This document shows, piece after piece, positions 1 to 9,110 of a DNA stretch of 64,000 bases. The DNA is taken from positions 102,670 to 166,669 of the forward strand of contig CAKUQY010000001.1 in assembly GCA_934675585.1 (NCBI GenBank), in the 5' to 3' direction. The DNA is from an uncultured Opitutales bacterium. Its GTDB lineage: Bacteria; Verrucomicrobiota; Verrucomicrobiia; Opitutales; UBA953. A program made the translations under genes and the position numbers. Position 1 is the stretch's first letter; each line of letters opens with the position of its first letter. A model generated the notes under the pieces. That model did not search any database. It was not told where the DNA came from and was given only the letters and a program-made list of their open reading frames with translations.

Positions 1-443
1 TTGAATATCTTCACGGGAACGCAGAATGTGGCCCGCGAACATTATTTGCAACGCACTATCACGAATTGACTCGCATCGCTTCAAGTCTTCCACGTGTTAA
101 AAATTATTGCGTCGTGGTGAAAGAATGGAATCAAGAAATCGTTTTTGTGCGCCAAGTTGTTCCTGGCTCAATTGGACGTTCCTACGGTATTCACGTTGCG
201 CGTCTTGCGGGCTTGCCAAAAGTTGTTATCGATCGCGCGAATGAAATTCTTGAACAGCTTGAATCTCAATCAACAAAAATTGATGTTGATTGTTGCAAAA
301 GAGATTTCACCGTTCCCGCAAACAGTGTTCCCGCCGAAGAAAAGATTGCAGACGAAAATATCGAATTTGTTTCTGAAGCCCCAGAAGTCGCAAAACCACC
401 CAAGAAAAAAAGCGACGATAATCAACTCTTTTTTGATTTTTAA
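1..443 (+). CDS. mutS: DNA mismatch repair protein MutS, C-terminal end (partial)
   Basis: The reading frame is open from base 3, so the gene enters from the left edge and only about 147 residues are visible. They include the hallmark FATHYHEL segment after the ATPase Walker B region and the conserved SYGIHVARLAGLP stretch of the MutS dimerisation/ATPase domain. MutS recognises mismatches and recruits MutL. The last 75 residues are a low-complexity linker with two motif-derived VPA tripeptides, ending in NQLFFDF. That ending resembles the QL-x-LF beta-clamp binding peptide often found at MutS C-termini; this last point is inference. tlyA starts 2 bp downstream, so the two are probably co-transcribed. 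The internal ATG/TTG starts are not real starts because homology continues upstream of them. Confidence 0.95.
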   Translation, partial: EYLHGNAECGPRTLFATHYHELTRIASSLPRVKNYCVVVKEWNQEIVFVRQVVPGSIGRSYGIHVARLAGLPKVVIDRANEILEQLESQSTKIDVDCCKRDFTVPANSVPAEEKIADENIEFVSEAPEVAKPPKKKSDDNQLFFDF

Positions 444-445
444 TC

Positions 446-1195
446 ATGAAAAAATTGCGCGCAGACGAACTGTTGTTTTTGCAGGGAAAAGCGGCTTCGC
501 GTTCCCAGGCAAAATTGCTGATTATGGCGGGAAAAGTGCGCAGCGGACCCGATTCCGTCATTCAAAAAGCATCGCAAATGCTGGCGGAAACTACCGAACT
601 TTTTGTTGAAACACCGCCGAGATTTGTTTCGCGCGGTGGCGAAAAAATGCAGGGCGCAATCGACGCGTTCAAACTCGATGTCGCGGGAACGCATGCGCTC
701 GATGTTGGTGCTTCGACGGGCGGTTTTACTGACTGCCTTTTGCAGCACGGCGCGGCGGATGTTACCTGCGTCGATGTCGGGCACGGACAACTTCACGAAA
801 AATTGCGCCGCGACTCGCGCGTCACGAATCTTGAAAAAGTGAACGCCCGCGCGCTCGACGAAACCGCGCTCCCGCGGGAACGCTACGATCTTGTCGTCGG
901 CGATTTGTCGTTTATTTCACTCAAATTAATTCTCGTTCCCGCCTGGCATCGCGTTGAAAAAAACGGCGCGCTTGTCATGCTCATCAAGCCACAATTTGAA
1001 GCCACGCGCGAAGAAGTTTCCGCCGTGCGCGGCGTCATCAAAGACCAGAAAATTCGCGATCGCGTCATTAACGAAGTGCTCGATTTTTGTAAAGAAAATC
1101 TCGACGGATTTTCGCTCCAAGGTCTCACCGAATCTCCCATCCACGGCGGCGACGGGAACGTTGAATATCTTTTCTACGCGCGAAAAAATATTTGA
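446..1195 (+). CDS. tlyA: TlyA-family rRNA 2'-O-methyltransferase (hemolysin A family)
   Basis: The 249-residue product has an N-terminal S4 RNA-binding domain (about residues 1-65, KLRADELL...SRSQAKLLIMAGKV) and an FtsJ-like SAM-dependent methyltransferase domain. The SAM-binding loop ALDVGASTGGFTDCLL lies near residue 90. GDLSFISLKL and IKPQFEA follow at the usual spacing. Known TlyA enzymes methylate riboses in 16S and/or 23S rRNA; older annotations call the family hemolysin. The start codon lies 2 bp after mutS, and a pseudouridine synthase follows after 3 bp, giving a small RNA-modification operon. Length is normal for the family. The product contains the motif-derived tripeptides RER and VPA (for example LPRERYD), typical of this genome. 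Confidence 0.93.
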   Translation: MKKLRADELLFLQGKAASRSQAKLLIMAGKVRSGPDSVIQKASQMLAETTELFVETPPRFVSRGGEKMQGAIDAFKLDVAGTHALDVGASTGGFTDCLLQHGAADVTCVDVGHGQLHEKLRRDSRVTNLEKVNARALDETALPRERYDLVVGDLSFISLKLILVPAWHRVEKNGALVMLIKPQFEATREEVSAVRGVIKDQKIRDRVINEVLDFCKENLDGFSLQGLTESPIHGGDGNVEYLFYARKNI

Positions 1196-1198
1196 TTT

Positions 1199-1999
1199 AT
1201 GCCGTTCCCGCCGCCAGGAAAACAGGCGCAGTCTGCGCCGTTGATCGATCCCGTCGAGTTGCTGACTTGGCTGGTGGAACGCGATGAGGATTTTTTGGCG
1301 TTTAACAAACCGGGCTGGGTGGTTTGCCATCCGTCAAAAAACGGTCCTTGGTCGAGTTTGGTCGGTGCGGCGCGGGAATGGCTGGGTTTGGAAACGTTGC
1401 ATTTGGTTTCGCGTTTGGATCGCGAAACGAGCGGCATTATTTTAATCGCGCTTAATCGCGAGGCGGCGAGCAAGGCGCAAACAGCGGTTGAGCGTCATTG
1501 GGTTTCAAAAACTTATTTAGCAATTCTTGAAGGCGAAATGCGCGCGCCGCAATTAGTTGATGCGCCGTTGCGTCCTGATACCGCGAGTTCTGTTTTGGTG
1601 AAACAATGCGTCGGCGAAGGTCCCGATGCGCAAACGGCGGTTTCGTTTTTTGAACCTGTGGTTTGCGGGAACGGTTTTACATTGGCGCGCGTGGAATTGC
1701 ACACGGGACGCAAGCACCAGATTCGCGCGCACGCGCAGCATATCGGTTTTCCCGTTTTTGGCGACAAACTTTACGGACATGACGAGCGACTTTATTTGGA
1801 ACTTTGCGAAAATGGTTTAACGCCCGAATTGCAGGCAAAATTAGCGTTCCCGCGGCAGGCACTTCATGCGGCTCGGCTCGTTTTTAAAAGTCCGGTTTTT
1901 CAGCGAACGTTTATGGCGCCGCTCCCGCGCGATATGGCGGATTTTTTGCGGGAACGCTTAAATTTGGCGGATTTGTCGATTGAAAATTTGCTAAAATAA
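1199..1999 (+). CDS. RluA-family pseudouridine synthase
   Basis: The 266-residue product has the RluA catalytic motif SRLDRETSG, with the catalytic Asp near residue 74. The later block HTGRKHQIRAH...FPVFGDKLYG is diagnostic for the RluA/RluC/RluD branch. It converts uridine to pseudouridine in rRNA or tRNA. There is no S4 domain at the N-terminus, so it is closer to RluA or YqcB/TruC-type enzymes than to RluC/RluD. The exact target base cannot be read from sequence. It follows tlyA by 3 bp and is probably co-transcribed with it. The next gene, nusA, has its own promoter and leader. Confidence 0.9.
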   Translation: MPFPPPGKQAQSAPLIDPVELLTWLVERDEDFLAFNKPGWVVCHPSKNGPWSSLVGAAREWLGLETLHLVSRLDRETSGIILIALNREAASKAQTAVERHWVSKTYLAILEGEMRAPQLVDAPLRPDTASSVLVKQCVGEGPDAQTAVSFFEPVVCGNGFTLARVELHTGRKHQIRAHAQHIGFPVFGDKLYGHDERLYLELCENGLTPELQAKLAFPRQALHAARLVFKSPVFQRTFMAPLPRDMADFLRERLNLADLSIENLLK

Positions 2000-2043
2000 A
2001 TCCATTTTTGCGTTCCCGTAAAAATTTAAAAATTAAAAAAATC

Positions 2044-2071
2044 TTGCTTTTTTTGCGGGAACGCGTATAAT
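2044..2071 (+). promoter_or_regulatory. Predicted sigma-70 promoter for nusA-infB
   Basis: TTGCTT (2044-2049) and a perfect TATAAT (2066-2071) are separated by 16 bp. The spacer contains a copy of the genome-wide GCGGGAACGCG word. It lies about 115 bp upstream of nusA, ahead of a hairpin leader. Confidence 0.65.
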
Positions 2072-2101
2072 AGTTTTCAAACATTTAGCTTTCTTGATTT
2101 G

Positions 2102-2134
2102 AAGGCGGGGTTCGATGAACCTCGGCTTTTTTTG
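2102..2134 (+). terminator. Leader hairpin with U-tract upstream of nusA (attenuator candidate)
   Basis: AGGCGGGGTTC, a GAT loop and GAACCTCGGCT form a stem with one mismatch and a G-U pair, followed by seven T. It lies between the predicted promoter (-10 at 2066-2071) and the nusA start (2185), so it sits in the 5' leader rather than at an operon end. Autoregulated terminators in nusA-operon leaders are known in other bacteria. The attenuator role here is inference from position. Confidence 0.55.
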
Positions 2135-2184
2135 TTATATAACGGGGAGCGAGGTTTTTTATTAACAATCAATCAATTAAAAAT

Positions 2185-3471
2185 ATGAACAAAGAAATTC
2201 TTGATCTTTTCAAAATGATGGAGGTCACCAAAAATGTAAAACGCGAGGAGTTGATTCCTGCAATTTGCGACGCAATCGAAGAGGCCTCTAGAAAAGGCGT
2301 GAACGCGGGGCAAGATGTGCATGTTGAGATTTCGCCAACGACGGGCGATATTTCGATGAAAGCGCGCAAAACGGTGGTTCCCGCGGTTTCAGATCCGTTG
2401 ACAGAAATCGATTTGGCTCATGCGCGTCTTTACAAAGACGATCCACAAGTTGGTGATTTGATTGATGTGATGGTTGATCCTTCGACAATTGGTCGTATTG
2501 CATCGTTGGCGGTGCGTCAACGCGTTCATGAATTTTTGAGTGCGATTGAAAGCCGTCGTTTGATTGAAGCTTATTCAGACCAAGTTGGTCAATTGGTTTC
2601 GGGTAAAGTTATCGGCACAGAACGTGGCTTGATGACGATTGATATTGGCGATAACACCGAAGCAAAATTGCCACGCAAAGAACAAATTAAAGGCGAATTT
2701 TTGGAAAAAGGTTCCCGTCATATGTTTTTGTTAAAACGTGTTGGCGCAATTGATGATTCAAACCCAAATAATGCCAAAGGACAGCGTCCGTATGTGATTC
2801 TTTCGCGCGCAGACGAAGATTTTGTTTTGGCTTTGATTGGTCGTGAAGTTACAGAGTTGATTGATGGCACGGTTTCGATCGTGAATGTGGCTCGTAATCC
2901 TGGTTCGCGTACAAAAGTGCTCGTGGCTTCGGAAGATCCAAAGGTTGATCCTGTGGGTTGCTGCGTTGGTATTCGCGGTTCGCGCGTGAAAGCGTTGTCG
3001 ATGGAATTAAAGAAAGAAAAAGTTGATTTCATTAAATGGACAGATAATCTTGAAGATTTGTTGCAAGAATGCTTTAAGGTAAAAGTTTACAATGTGCGCA
3101 TTGATGAATTTAAAAAAGTTATTTATTTTGATGTCGCAAAAGCAGATGCGGGCCGCGTGATTGGTATGCATGGTGATAATTTGAATTTGACTCAAGACTT
3201 GTTGGGTTATCATTTGAAAGTGAATGTTTTTGAAGGCGTAGATTCTGAAGTTAGCGAAGCAGATAAAACCAATGCGGCTGCGGCAGAATTAATGTCGGCA
3301 GGCATTCCCGAAGATCTCGTTGTGCGTTTGATGGCAATGGGTTGCACTTCGTTGGAAGCACTTCGCGATCCCGCAACGCGCGATTATCTCTCTTCGGCAG
3401 TTGATGCTGATGGCTCGCCAATTTTCTCGGCAGAAGAAGTTGACGGCGCAATCGCTGTGGCAAACCGTTAA
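2185..3471 (+). CDS. nusA: Transcription termination/antitermination factor NusA
   Basis: The product is 428 residues. It has the NusA N-terminal domain (about 1-125), an S1 RNA-binding domain (about 135-200) and tandem KH domains (about 230-345). These include PVGCCVGIRGSRVKALSMEL and the later VIGMHGDNLNLTQDLLGY. NusA binds RNA polymerase and modulates pausing, termination and antitermination. A short helix-hairpin-like tail (residues 365-428) follows, without the two acidic repeats of gammaproteobacterial NusA. It sits directly before infB (39 bp gap), the classic nusA-infB order, although rimP is not upstream. No Shine-Dalgarno sequence precedes the ATG, only an AT-rich stretch. It holds very few copies of the GGGAACG word. 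Confidence 0.96.
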   Translation: MNKEILDLFKMMEVTKNVKREELIPAICDAIEEASRKGVNAGQDVHVEISPTTGDISMKARKTVVPAVSDPLTEIDLAHARLYKDDPQVGDLIDVMVDPSTIGRIASLAVRQRVHEFLSAIESRRLIEAYSDQVGQLVSGKVIGTERGLMTIDIGDNTEAKLPRKEQIKGEFLEKGSRHMFLLKRVGAIDDSNPNNAKGQRPYVILSRADEDFVLALIGREVTELIDGTVSIVNVARNPGSRTKVLVASEDPKVDPVGCCVGIRGSRVKALSMELKKEKVDFIKWTDNLEDLLQECFKVKVYNVRIDEFKKVIYFDVAKADAGRVIGMHGDNLNLTQDLLGYHLKVNVFEGVDSEVSEADKTNAAAAELMSAGIPEDLVVRLMAMGCTSLEALRDPATRDYLSSAVDADGSPIFSAEEVDGAIAVANR

Positions 3472-3510
3472 TTGCAGACAATCGTTTAAAATTAGAAAAG
3501 AAATTAAAGT

Positions 3511-6132
3511 ATGAATTTTACATCATCTGATTTTGTAAAAAATAATTTTGCAAAATCAAAAACATACAGCAAAGTGCAATGTAAGCACTTTATCGAGTGG
3601 CTCGGTGTTATAAATGAAAAACATCCGGGCTCATTCTCACCGACAAAAGTTGCGCCATCAACAAAAATTTCTTGGTGGCTCAATGAAACTGGCGATGAAA
3701 AGGCAGATTTGGCGAAAATTAAGGAACTCTTTTTGGCGTGGTTTGAAGAAAATTACGGTGATCTTTTGCCTAAGAAAAAGGGCGCAAGTAAAAAAATTAT
3801 AAAAAGTGTAGAACCTGAAAGCGAAGAAGATACAAGTGCCAACGAGAACAAGGACGTTCCCGCGGAAAAGGAAACTCCCGTTCCCGCGCCGGTTCCCGTG
3901 GCTGCGAAACAAGTGGCTCCTGCTCCCGTTCCCGCGCCGATTCCAATGGCTGCGAAACCTGTGGTTCCTGCTCCCGTTCCCGCGCCGATTCCAGTGGCTG
4001 CGAAACCAGTGGCTCCTGCTCCCGTTCCCGCGCCGATTCCAGTGGCTGCGAAACCAGTGGCTCCTGCTCCTGTTCCCGCGCCGATTCCAGTGGTAGCGAA
4101 ACCTGTGGCTCCTGCTCCTGTTCCCGCGCCGATTCCAGTGGCAGCGAAACCTGTGGCTCCTGCTTCTGTTCCCGCGCCAGTTCCTCCGCGCGCGCCAATT
4201 CCAGCGGCAGTGATTCAACATGCGCCTGCGGCTCCCAAGCCAGCGGTGCCTTCGGTCGCTCATCGCATTGCAAATTTGGCAAATGCAAAGCCAGAATTTA
4301 CCGAAGCCGAAAAGAAAAAAGTAACCGTGCGCGCTCCCGTCATCGTCAAAGATATGGCGTTGGCATTGAATTTGCCATCGTTCCGCATCGTGCAAGTGGC
4401 GATGAATATGGGTATTTTTGCTTCGACTTCAACGGTGCTCGAAGACGATGTCGCTGTTAAAATTGGCGATCGTTTGGGCTTTATTGTTGATATTCATCGC
4501 CGTGGTGAAAAGCCAACTATTAAACAAGTGGTTGCGCCAAAACCTGAACCTGTCGATGATACAAAAGATCTCGCGCCGCGTCCGCCGGTTGTTTGCGTGA
4601 TGGGTCACGTTGACCACGGCAAAACAACTTTGCTCGACTATTATCGCAAATCAAATGTTACCGCAGGCGAAGCGGGCGGGATTACTCAGCACGTTGCCGC
4701 CTATTCGGTTAAGCACGGCGACAAAACGATCACGTTTCTTGACACGCCAGGTCACGCCGCATTTTCAAAGATGCGGGAACGCGGCGCAGCGTTGACGGAC
4801 ATCGCGGTGCTCGTCGTTGCGGCGGACGACGGATTTATGCCGCAAACCGATGAAGCACTCAAATTTGCTCAAAAAAGTAATGTGCAATTGGTTGTCGCGA
4901 TTAATAAAGTTGATTCCAAAGGCGCGAACGTTGATCGCGTGAAACAACAAATGCAAAAACGCGGCATCGCTCCCGAAGACTGGGGCGGAGAAATTCAGAC
5001 CGAAGCCGTTTCCGCGCTTAAAGGCGTGAACATGGACGGCTTGCTCGATGCAATTTTGTTGCAGGCAGAAATGATGGAACTCAAAGCGAATCCAAAATGC
5101 ACCGTTGAAGGCACGGTTGTTGAAGCACAAATGGAACAAGGACGCGGCCCAACCGCAACTGTCATTGTGCAACGCGGCACGTTGAAAACGGGTGACGCGT
5201 TGGTTTGCGGACAATTTTCCTGCCGCGTGCGTGCGATTTTTGACGAATACAATAAACCGCTCAAATCGATTGCGCCAGGTTGCCCTGGACGCGTGATGGG
5301 CTGGAGTGGCGTTCCTTCGGCGGGAGCGATTTTCTCAGGCGTGAAAAATCCGCGTGAAGCCGAACGCATTGCTAACGAAAACGCATTGGCATTGCGCAAA
5401 GCAATCGAAGAACAACAAGCGGAAGATGCGCAGGAAGACGCGCTCAATGCGCTTCGCGGGAACGACAACAAGAAAATGTCAGATCTCGCCGCGCTCAACG
5501 CGTTGCTGGCGGGCAATTCCGAAAAAGTGTTCAAAGTTTACACGAAGGCTGACGTTGACGGAACGCTCGAAGCGCTCAATGCTTCGCTCGAAGCGATTAA
5601 GTCAAGCAAGGTAAAACTCGAAATTGTGGGCGGATCGGTTGGCCCAATTACGCCAAGTGAAGTTGCCGCCGCGGCTGCTGCAAATGCAACGATTGTCGCG
5701 TTTGATGTTAAACCTGCCAATGGCGTTCCCGCGTTGCTTAAACAACAAGGTGTAACGTTGCTTTCTCACGACATTATCTATTTCTTGCTTGATAAAGTTA
5801 AAGAAACGATGGCAGATTTGCTCGACCCAATTTTCCGCGAAAATGTTGTTGGTCGCGCAGAATGCCGCAAGGTGCTCGAGCTTTCAAAACTTACCGTTGC
5901 GGGCTCAATGGTGCTCAATGGCTACATTCACCGCGATTACAGCGCACGCCTGATTCGCGGCAAGGAAGTTTTGCATACGGGGCGCATCGACACGCTCAAA
6001 CGTTTTAAAGATGACGTTACCGAAGTTAAAGAGGGCTACGAATGCGGTATTTGCATCACTGGTTTTGATAAATATCAAGAAGGCGATATTATCGAATGCT
6101 TTGAAATGCTCAAAGAACGTCAATCGCTCTAA
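3511..6132 (+). CDS. infB: Translation initiation factor IF-2
   Basis: The product is 873 residues. The C-terminal two thirds is a full IF-2: a G domain from about residue 357 (GHVDHGKTTLLD, DTPGHAAF, NKVD), domain II, and the IF2 C-terminal domains that bind fMet-tRNA. The N-terminal region has an unusual opening domain (residues 1-85), an acidic/basic linker, and then six tandem 16-residue repeats (about residues 129-224) rich in Val, Pro and Ala. A canonical IF-2 N-terminal domain (VRAPVIVKDMALALNLPSFRIVQVAMNMG) lies just before the G domain. It follows nusA in the same operon. An inverted-repeat terminator lies just downstream. Confidence 0.97.
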   Translation: MNFTSSDFVKNNFAKSKTYSKVQCKHFIEWLGVINEKHPGSFSPTKVAPSTKISWWLNETGDEKADLAKIKELFLAWFEENYGDLLPKKKGASKKIIKSVEPESEEDTSANENKDVPAEKETPVPAPVPVAAKQVAPAPVPAPIPMAAKPVVPAPVPAPIPVAAKPVAPAPVPAPIPVAAKPVAPAPVPAPIPVVAKPVAPAPVPAPIPVAAKPVAPASVPAPVPPRAPIPAAVIQHAPAAPKPAVPSVAHRIANLANAKPEFTEAEKKKVTVRAPVIVKDMALALNLPSFRIVQVAMNMGIFASTSTVLEDDVAVKIGDRLGFIVDIHRRGEKPTIKQVVAPKPEPVDDTKDLAPRPPVVCVMGHVDHGKTTLLDYYRKSNVTAGEAGGITQHVAAYSVKHGDKTITFLDTPGHAAFSKMRERGAALTDIAVLVVAADDGFMPQTDEALKFAQKSNVQLVVAINKVDSKGANVDRVKQQMQKRGIAPEDWGGEIQTEAVSALKGVNMDGLLDAILLQAEMMELKANPKCTVEGTVVEAQMEQGRGPTATVIVQRGTLKTGDALVCGQFSCRVRAIFDEYNKPLKSIAPGCPGRVMGWSGVPSAGAIFSGVKNPREAERIANENALALRKAIEEQQAEDAQEDALNALRGNDNKKMSDLAALNALLAGNSEKVFKVYTKADVDGTLEALNASLEAIKSSKVKLEIVGGSVGPITPSEVAAAAAANATIVAFDVKPANGVPALLKQQGVTLLSHDIIYFLLDKVKETMADLLDPIFRENVVGRAECRKVLELSKLTVAGSMVLNGYIHRDYSARLIRGKEVLHTGRIDTLKRFKDDVTEVKEGYECGICITGFDKYQEGDIIECFEMLKERQSL
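3895..4182 (+). repeat. Six tandem 48-bp repeats inside infB
   Basis: Six consecutive units of 48 bp encode a 16-residue Pro/Ala/Val unit (consensus PVAAKPVAPAPVPAPI). Each unit carries one GTTCCCGC or GTTCCTGC word, so the genome-wide motif has been multiplied by the repeat. The copies differ by a few substitutions. The minus-strand ORFs in this stretch are shadows of the repeat. Confidence 0.9.
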
Positions 6133-6151
6133 GCAAATCAAAAAAAATAAA

Positions 6152-6188
6152 AACGCGTTCCCGTGGAAAATTTTCGCGGGAACGCGTT
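6152..6188 (+). terminator. Inverted-repeat terminator after infB built from the genome-wide motif
   Basis: AACGCGTTCCCG (6152-6163) and CGGGAACGCGTT (6177-6188) are perfect inverted copies around a 13-nt AT-rich loop, 20 bp after the infB stop. There is no long U-tract on the plus strand. It looks like a bidirectional terminator made from two head-to-head copies of the motif. Confidence 0.6.
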
Positions 6189-6353
6189 GTGTTATTCTTC
6201 GCGGGAACTTTAAAAGAAAGTTAAAAGTTTAAATTTAAAAGTTAAAATGTGAGGCGTTTCTATCAAAAATTAAAATCTTAAAAATCTTCAAGTCTGTGGA
6301 TAAAAAATCGCGTTCCCGCAAGTAATTTCGCGTTCCCGCGAAAAATTCTCTAA

Positions 6354-6382
6354 TTGTCAATTTTCGGCTATCGCTTTATACT
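6354..6382 (+). promoter_or_regulatory. Predicted sigma-70 promoter for valS
   Basis: TTGTCA (6354-6359) and TATACT (6377-6382) are separated by exactly 17 bp. The ATG of valS is at 6392, so the transcript would have almost no 5' leader. Confidence 0.65.
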
Positions 6383-6391
6383 TGTAGTATT

Positions 6392-9106
6392 ATGGCACAA
6401 CAAGCTATTCCAAAAAACTACGAGTCCACAGAAGTTGAGGCAAATTGGTATTCACAATGGTGTGAAAACGATTGCTTTAAAGCCGATCCCGCGCGCGTTT
6501 CGTTGGCGCGTCCCGCTTATTCTATCGTCATCCCGCCGCCCAATGTTACTGGCGTGCTTCACATGGGTCACGTGCTCAATAATACGATTCAAGATATTTT
6601 GTGTCGTCGCGCGCGCCTCGAAGGCAAGGAAGTGCTTTGGTTGCCGGGAACGGATCACGCGGGAATCGCGACGCAAGTGATGGTTGAAAAACAGCTGAAA
6701 AAAAACGAAGGCAAAACCCGTCACGATCTCGGGCGGGAAGAGTTTTTGAAACGCGTTTGGGACTGGAAAAAGGAAAAGGGCGGCATCATCATCAACCAAT
6801 TGAAAAAATTGGGCTGCTCTTGCGATTGGTCGCGGGAACGCTTTACGATGGACGAAGCGTACACGAAATGTATTCAGAAAATTTTCGTTGATCTTTACAA
6901 AAAAGGATACATTTATCGCGGCAAACGCATGGTGAACTGGTGCCCAGCGTCGCTCACTGCGCTTTCTGACGAAGAAGTGCTGATGGAGCCACATAAAGGT
7001 TTTCTCTATTATTTCAAAATCGAAATCGCCGAAGAGCGCGGCACGTTCCTGACGATTGCGACGACGCGCCCTGAGACGATTCCGGGCGACTCGGCGATTG
7101 CGGTCAATCCCAAAGATCTGCGTTATCAAAAATACATCGGCATGCACGCGATTCGTCCGTTGCCATTTGAAAATCAAGAATTGATTCCGATCGTCGGCGA
7201 TGAATCGGTTGAATTCGAATTTGGAACGGGAGTTTTGAAAGTTACGCCGGCGCACGACAAAACCGACTTTGAAATCGGTCGCCGCCACAATTTGAAAGTG
7301 ACGGATATTATGAATCCAAACGGCACGATGAACGCGCTCGCGGGAACGGATCTCGCGGGAATGGATCGTTTTAAGGCGCGCGACAAATCGGTTGAAATGC
7401 TTAAACAATTGGGCTTGCTCGTCAAAGAAGAACCTTACGAAAACAAAGTTGGCATTTCAGAACGCGCGAAAGTGCCGATCGAGCCGCGTTTGTCGGAACA
7501 ATGGTTTTTGCGTTATCCGTCGGTTGCCGAAGCGCGTGAATGCGTTGCGGCGGGAACGATGAAATTCCATCCAGAACGTTGGTCGAAAACTTACGAGCAT
7601 TGGATGGGCGGCTTGCAGGACTGGTGCATTTCTCGTCAGTTGTGGTGGGGACACCGCATTCCTGTTTGGTACAACAAGCAAGACGCTTCAAAAATTTATT
7701 GCGATGTCACGCCGCCAGCGGACGTTGAAAATTGGGAGCAAGATCCCGATGTGCTCGACACCTGGTTTTCGTCGTGGCTTTGGCCGTTCGCGACGATGGG
7801 CTGGGATATGGACGTTCCCGAAGAAAAAATGCCAGAATTGTTGAAAAAATTCTACCCGACGAGCGATCTCGTCACGGGACCGGATATTATTTTCTTCTGG
7901 GTGGCGCGCATGATTATGGCGGGCTTTGAATGGCGCAAAGAATTGCCGTTCAAAAACGTTTATTTTACGGGAATCGTACGCGACAAGCTCGGGCGCAAAA
8001 TGTCGAAAACGCTCGGTAATTCGCCTGACCCATTAAATTTGATCGCGCAATACGGCGCGGATGCGCTGCGTTTTGGCACGATGCGTTCGGCGCCGCTCGG
8101 GCAAGATGTTTTGTTTGACGAGAAAAATGTCGAATTGGGACGCAATTTCTGCAACAAGCTTTGGAATGCTTCGCGTTTCCGCCAAATGAGCGGCGAAATG
8201 GCAGATAATTCTTCGCTCGAAGCGATTGTCGCGCGCATCGATCTCGCGCTTTGCGATGCGGACGATCACGCGATTTTGGACGGCATTGTGCGCCTCACGC
8301 GCGATTGCGCAACCAATTTTGCAAATTACGAATTTAACGCTTACACGCAAACGCTTTATTCGTTCTTTTGGAACGATTTTTGCGACTGGTATGTCGAAGT
8401 GGCGAAAACGCGTCTTGCCGACGAAAAATTGCGCGGGAACGTACTGGCGATTCAGGATTTGTGTTTGCGCCAATTCCTGCTCGCGCTCGCGCCGCTCACG
8501 CCGTTTATCGCCGAAGAACTTTATCATTTGCTCGGCTACATTCCCGAAGGTCAATTCTTGCAAGATCAAAAACTCGCAAGCGCTGACGATCTCGTGGCGT
8601 TGCTCGTAAATCGCGGCTTAAAACTCGACGAAAATGCAGTGGCAGACATCGCACAAATTCGCGAATTTGTCACCCAAGCGCGCGCGCTCAAATCGCACAA
8701 CAATGCGGGAACAAAACGCGATTGCTTGTTTACGCTCGCTGTAAAAGACGTTCCCGCGCAAGCGTTGGTTGAACGTAATTTGACAAAATTGCAAGTGCTT
8801 ATCGGCGCAAAAACAATTGAGCTCGTTCCCGCGGGAACAGAAGCCAACGGCGCTTCGGCGGTAACGCCGCTCGGCGTGCTTTCGCTCGACACAACGGGAT
8901 TGATTGACAAAGAAGCTGAAACCAAACGCTTGACCAAAGAACTTGAAAAGCTCGATAAAGTTATCGCGGCGGGAACGGCAAAAATTAACAATCCCGCGTT
9001 TGCCTCGAAAGCGCCGGCGCACATTCTCGAAGGCGCGAAAAAACAGCTCGCGGAAACGCAGGCGAAGCGCGACGAAATCGCAAAATTGCTCAGCAATTTG
9101 AAGTAA
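6392..9106 (+). CDS. valS: Valyl-tRNA synthetase
   Basis: The 904-residue class I synthetase charges tRNA-Val. The HIGH motif is present as HMGH (residues 57-60) and the KMSKS motif as KMSKT (near residue 535, GRKMSKTLGN). Between them lies the editing domain (TTRPETIPGDSAIAVNP, and VTPAHDKTDFEIGRRH). The C-terminal coiled-coil arm typical of ValRS occupies about residues 830-904 (EAETKRLTKELEKLDKVI...). The protein contains many motif-derived AGT and VPA tripeptides, including inside loops of the editing domain and the coiled coil. The start lies 10 nt after the predicted -10 box, so translation would be leaderless or nearly so. mraY follows after 4 bp. Confidence 0.97.
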   Translation: MAQQAIPKNYESTEVEANWYSQWCENDCFKADPARVSLARPAYSIVIPPPNVTGVLHMGHVLNNTIQDILCRRARLEGKEVLWLPGTDHAGIATQVMVEKQLKKNEGKTRHDLGREEFLKRVWDWKKEKGGIIINQLKKLGCSCDWSRERFTMDEAYTKCIQKIFVDLYKKGYIYRGKRMVNWCPASLTALSDEEVLMEPHKGFLYYFKIEIAEERGTFLTIATTRPETIPGDSAIAVNPKDLRYQKYIGMHAIRPLPFENQELIPIVGDESVEFEFGTGVLKVTPAHDKTDFEIGRRHNLKVTDIMNPNGTMNALAGTDLAGMDRFKARDKSVEMLKQLGLLVKEEPYENKVGISERAKVPIEPRLSEQWFLRYPSVAEARECVAAGTMKFHPERWSKTYEHWMGGLQDWCISRQLWWGHRIPVWYNKQDASKIYCDVTPPADVENWEQDPDVLDTWFSSWLWPFATMGWDMDVPEEKMPELLKKFYPTSDLVTGPDIIFFWVARMIMAGFEWRKELPFKNVYFTGIVRDKLGRKMSKTLGNSPDPLNLIAQYGADALRFGTMRSAPLGQDVLFDEKNVELGRNFCNKLWNASRFRQMSGEMADNSSLEAIVARIDLALCDADDHAILDGIVRLTRDCATNFANYEFNAYTQTLYSFFWNDFCDWYVEVAKTRLADEKLRGNVLAIQDLCLRQFLLALAPLTPFIAEELYHLLGYIPEGQFLQDQKLASADDLVALLVNRGLKLDENAVADIAQIREFVTQARALKSHNNAGTKRDCLFTLAVKDVPAQALVERNLTKLQVLIGAKTIELVPAGTEANGASAVTPLGVLSLDTTGLIDKEAETKRLTKELEKLDKVIAAGTAKINNPAFASKAPAHILEGAKKQLAETQAKRDEIAKLLSNLK

Positions 9107-9110
9107 AAAA

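Noticed and set aside
3658..4395. Long minus-strand ORFs with Arg/Ser/His-rich repeats opposite infB
   Set aside because: They are the antisense of the 48-bp repeats in infB, which has full IF-2 homology.
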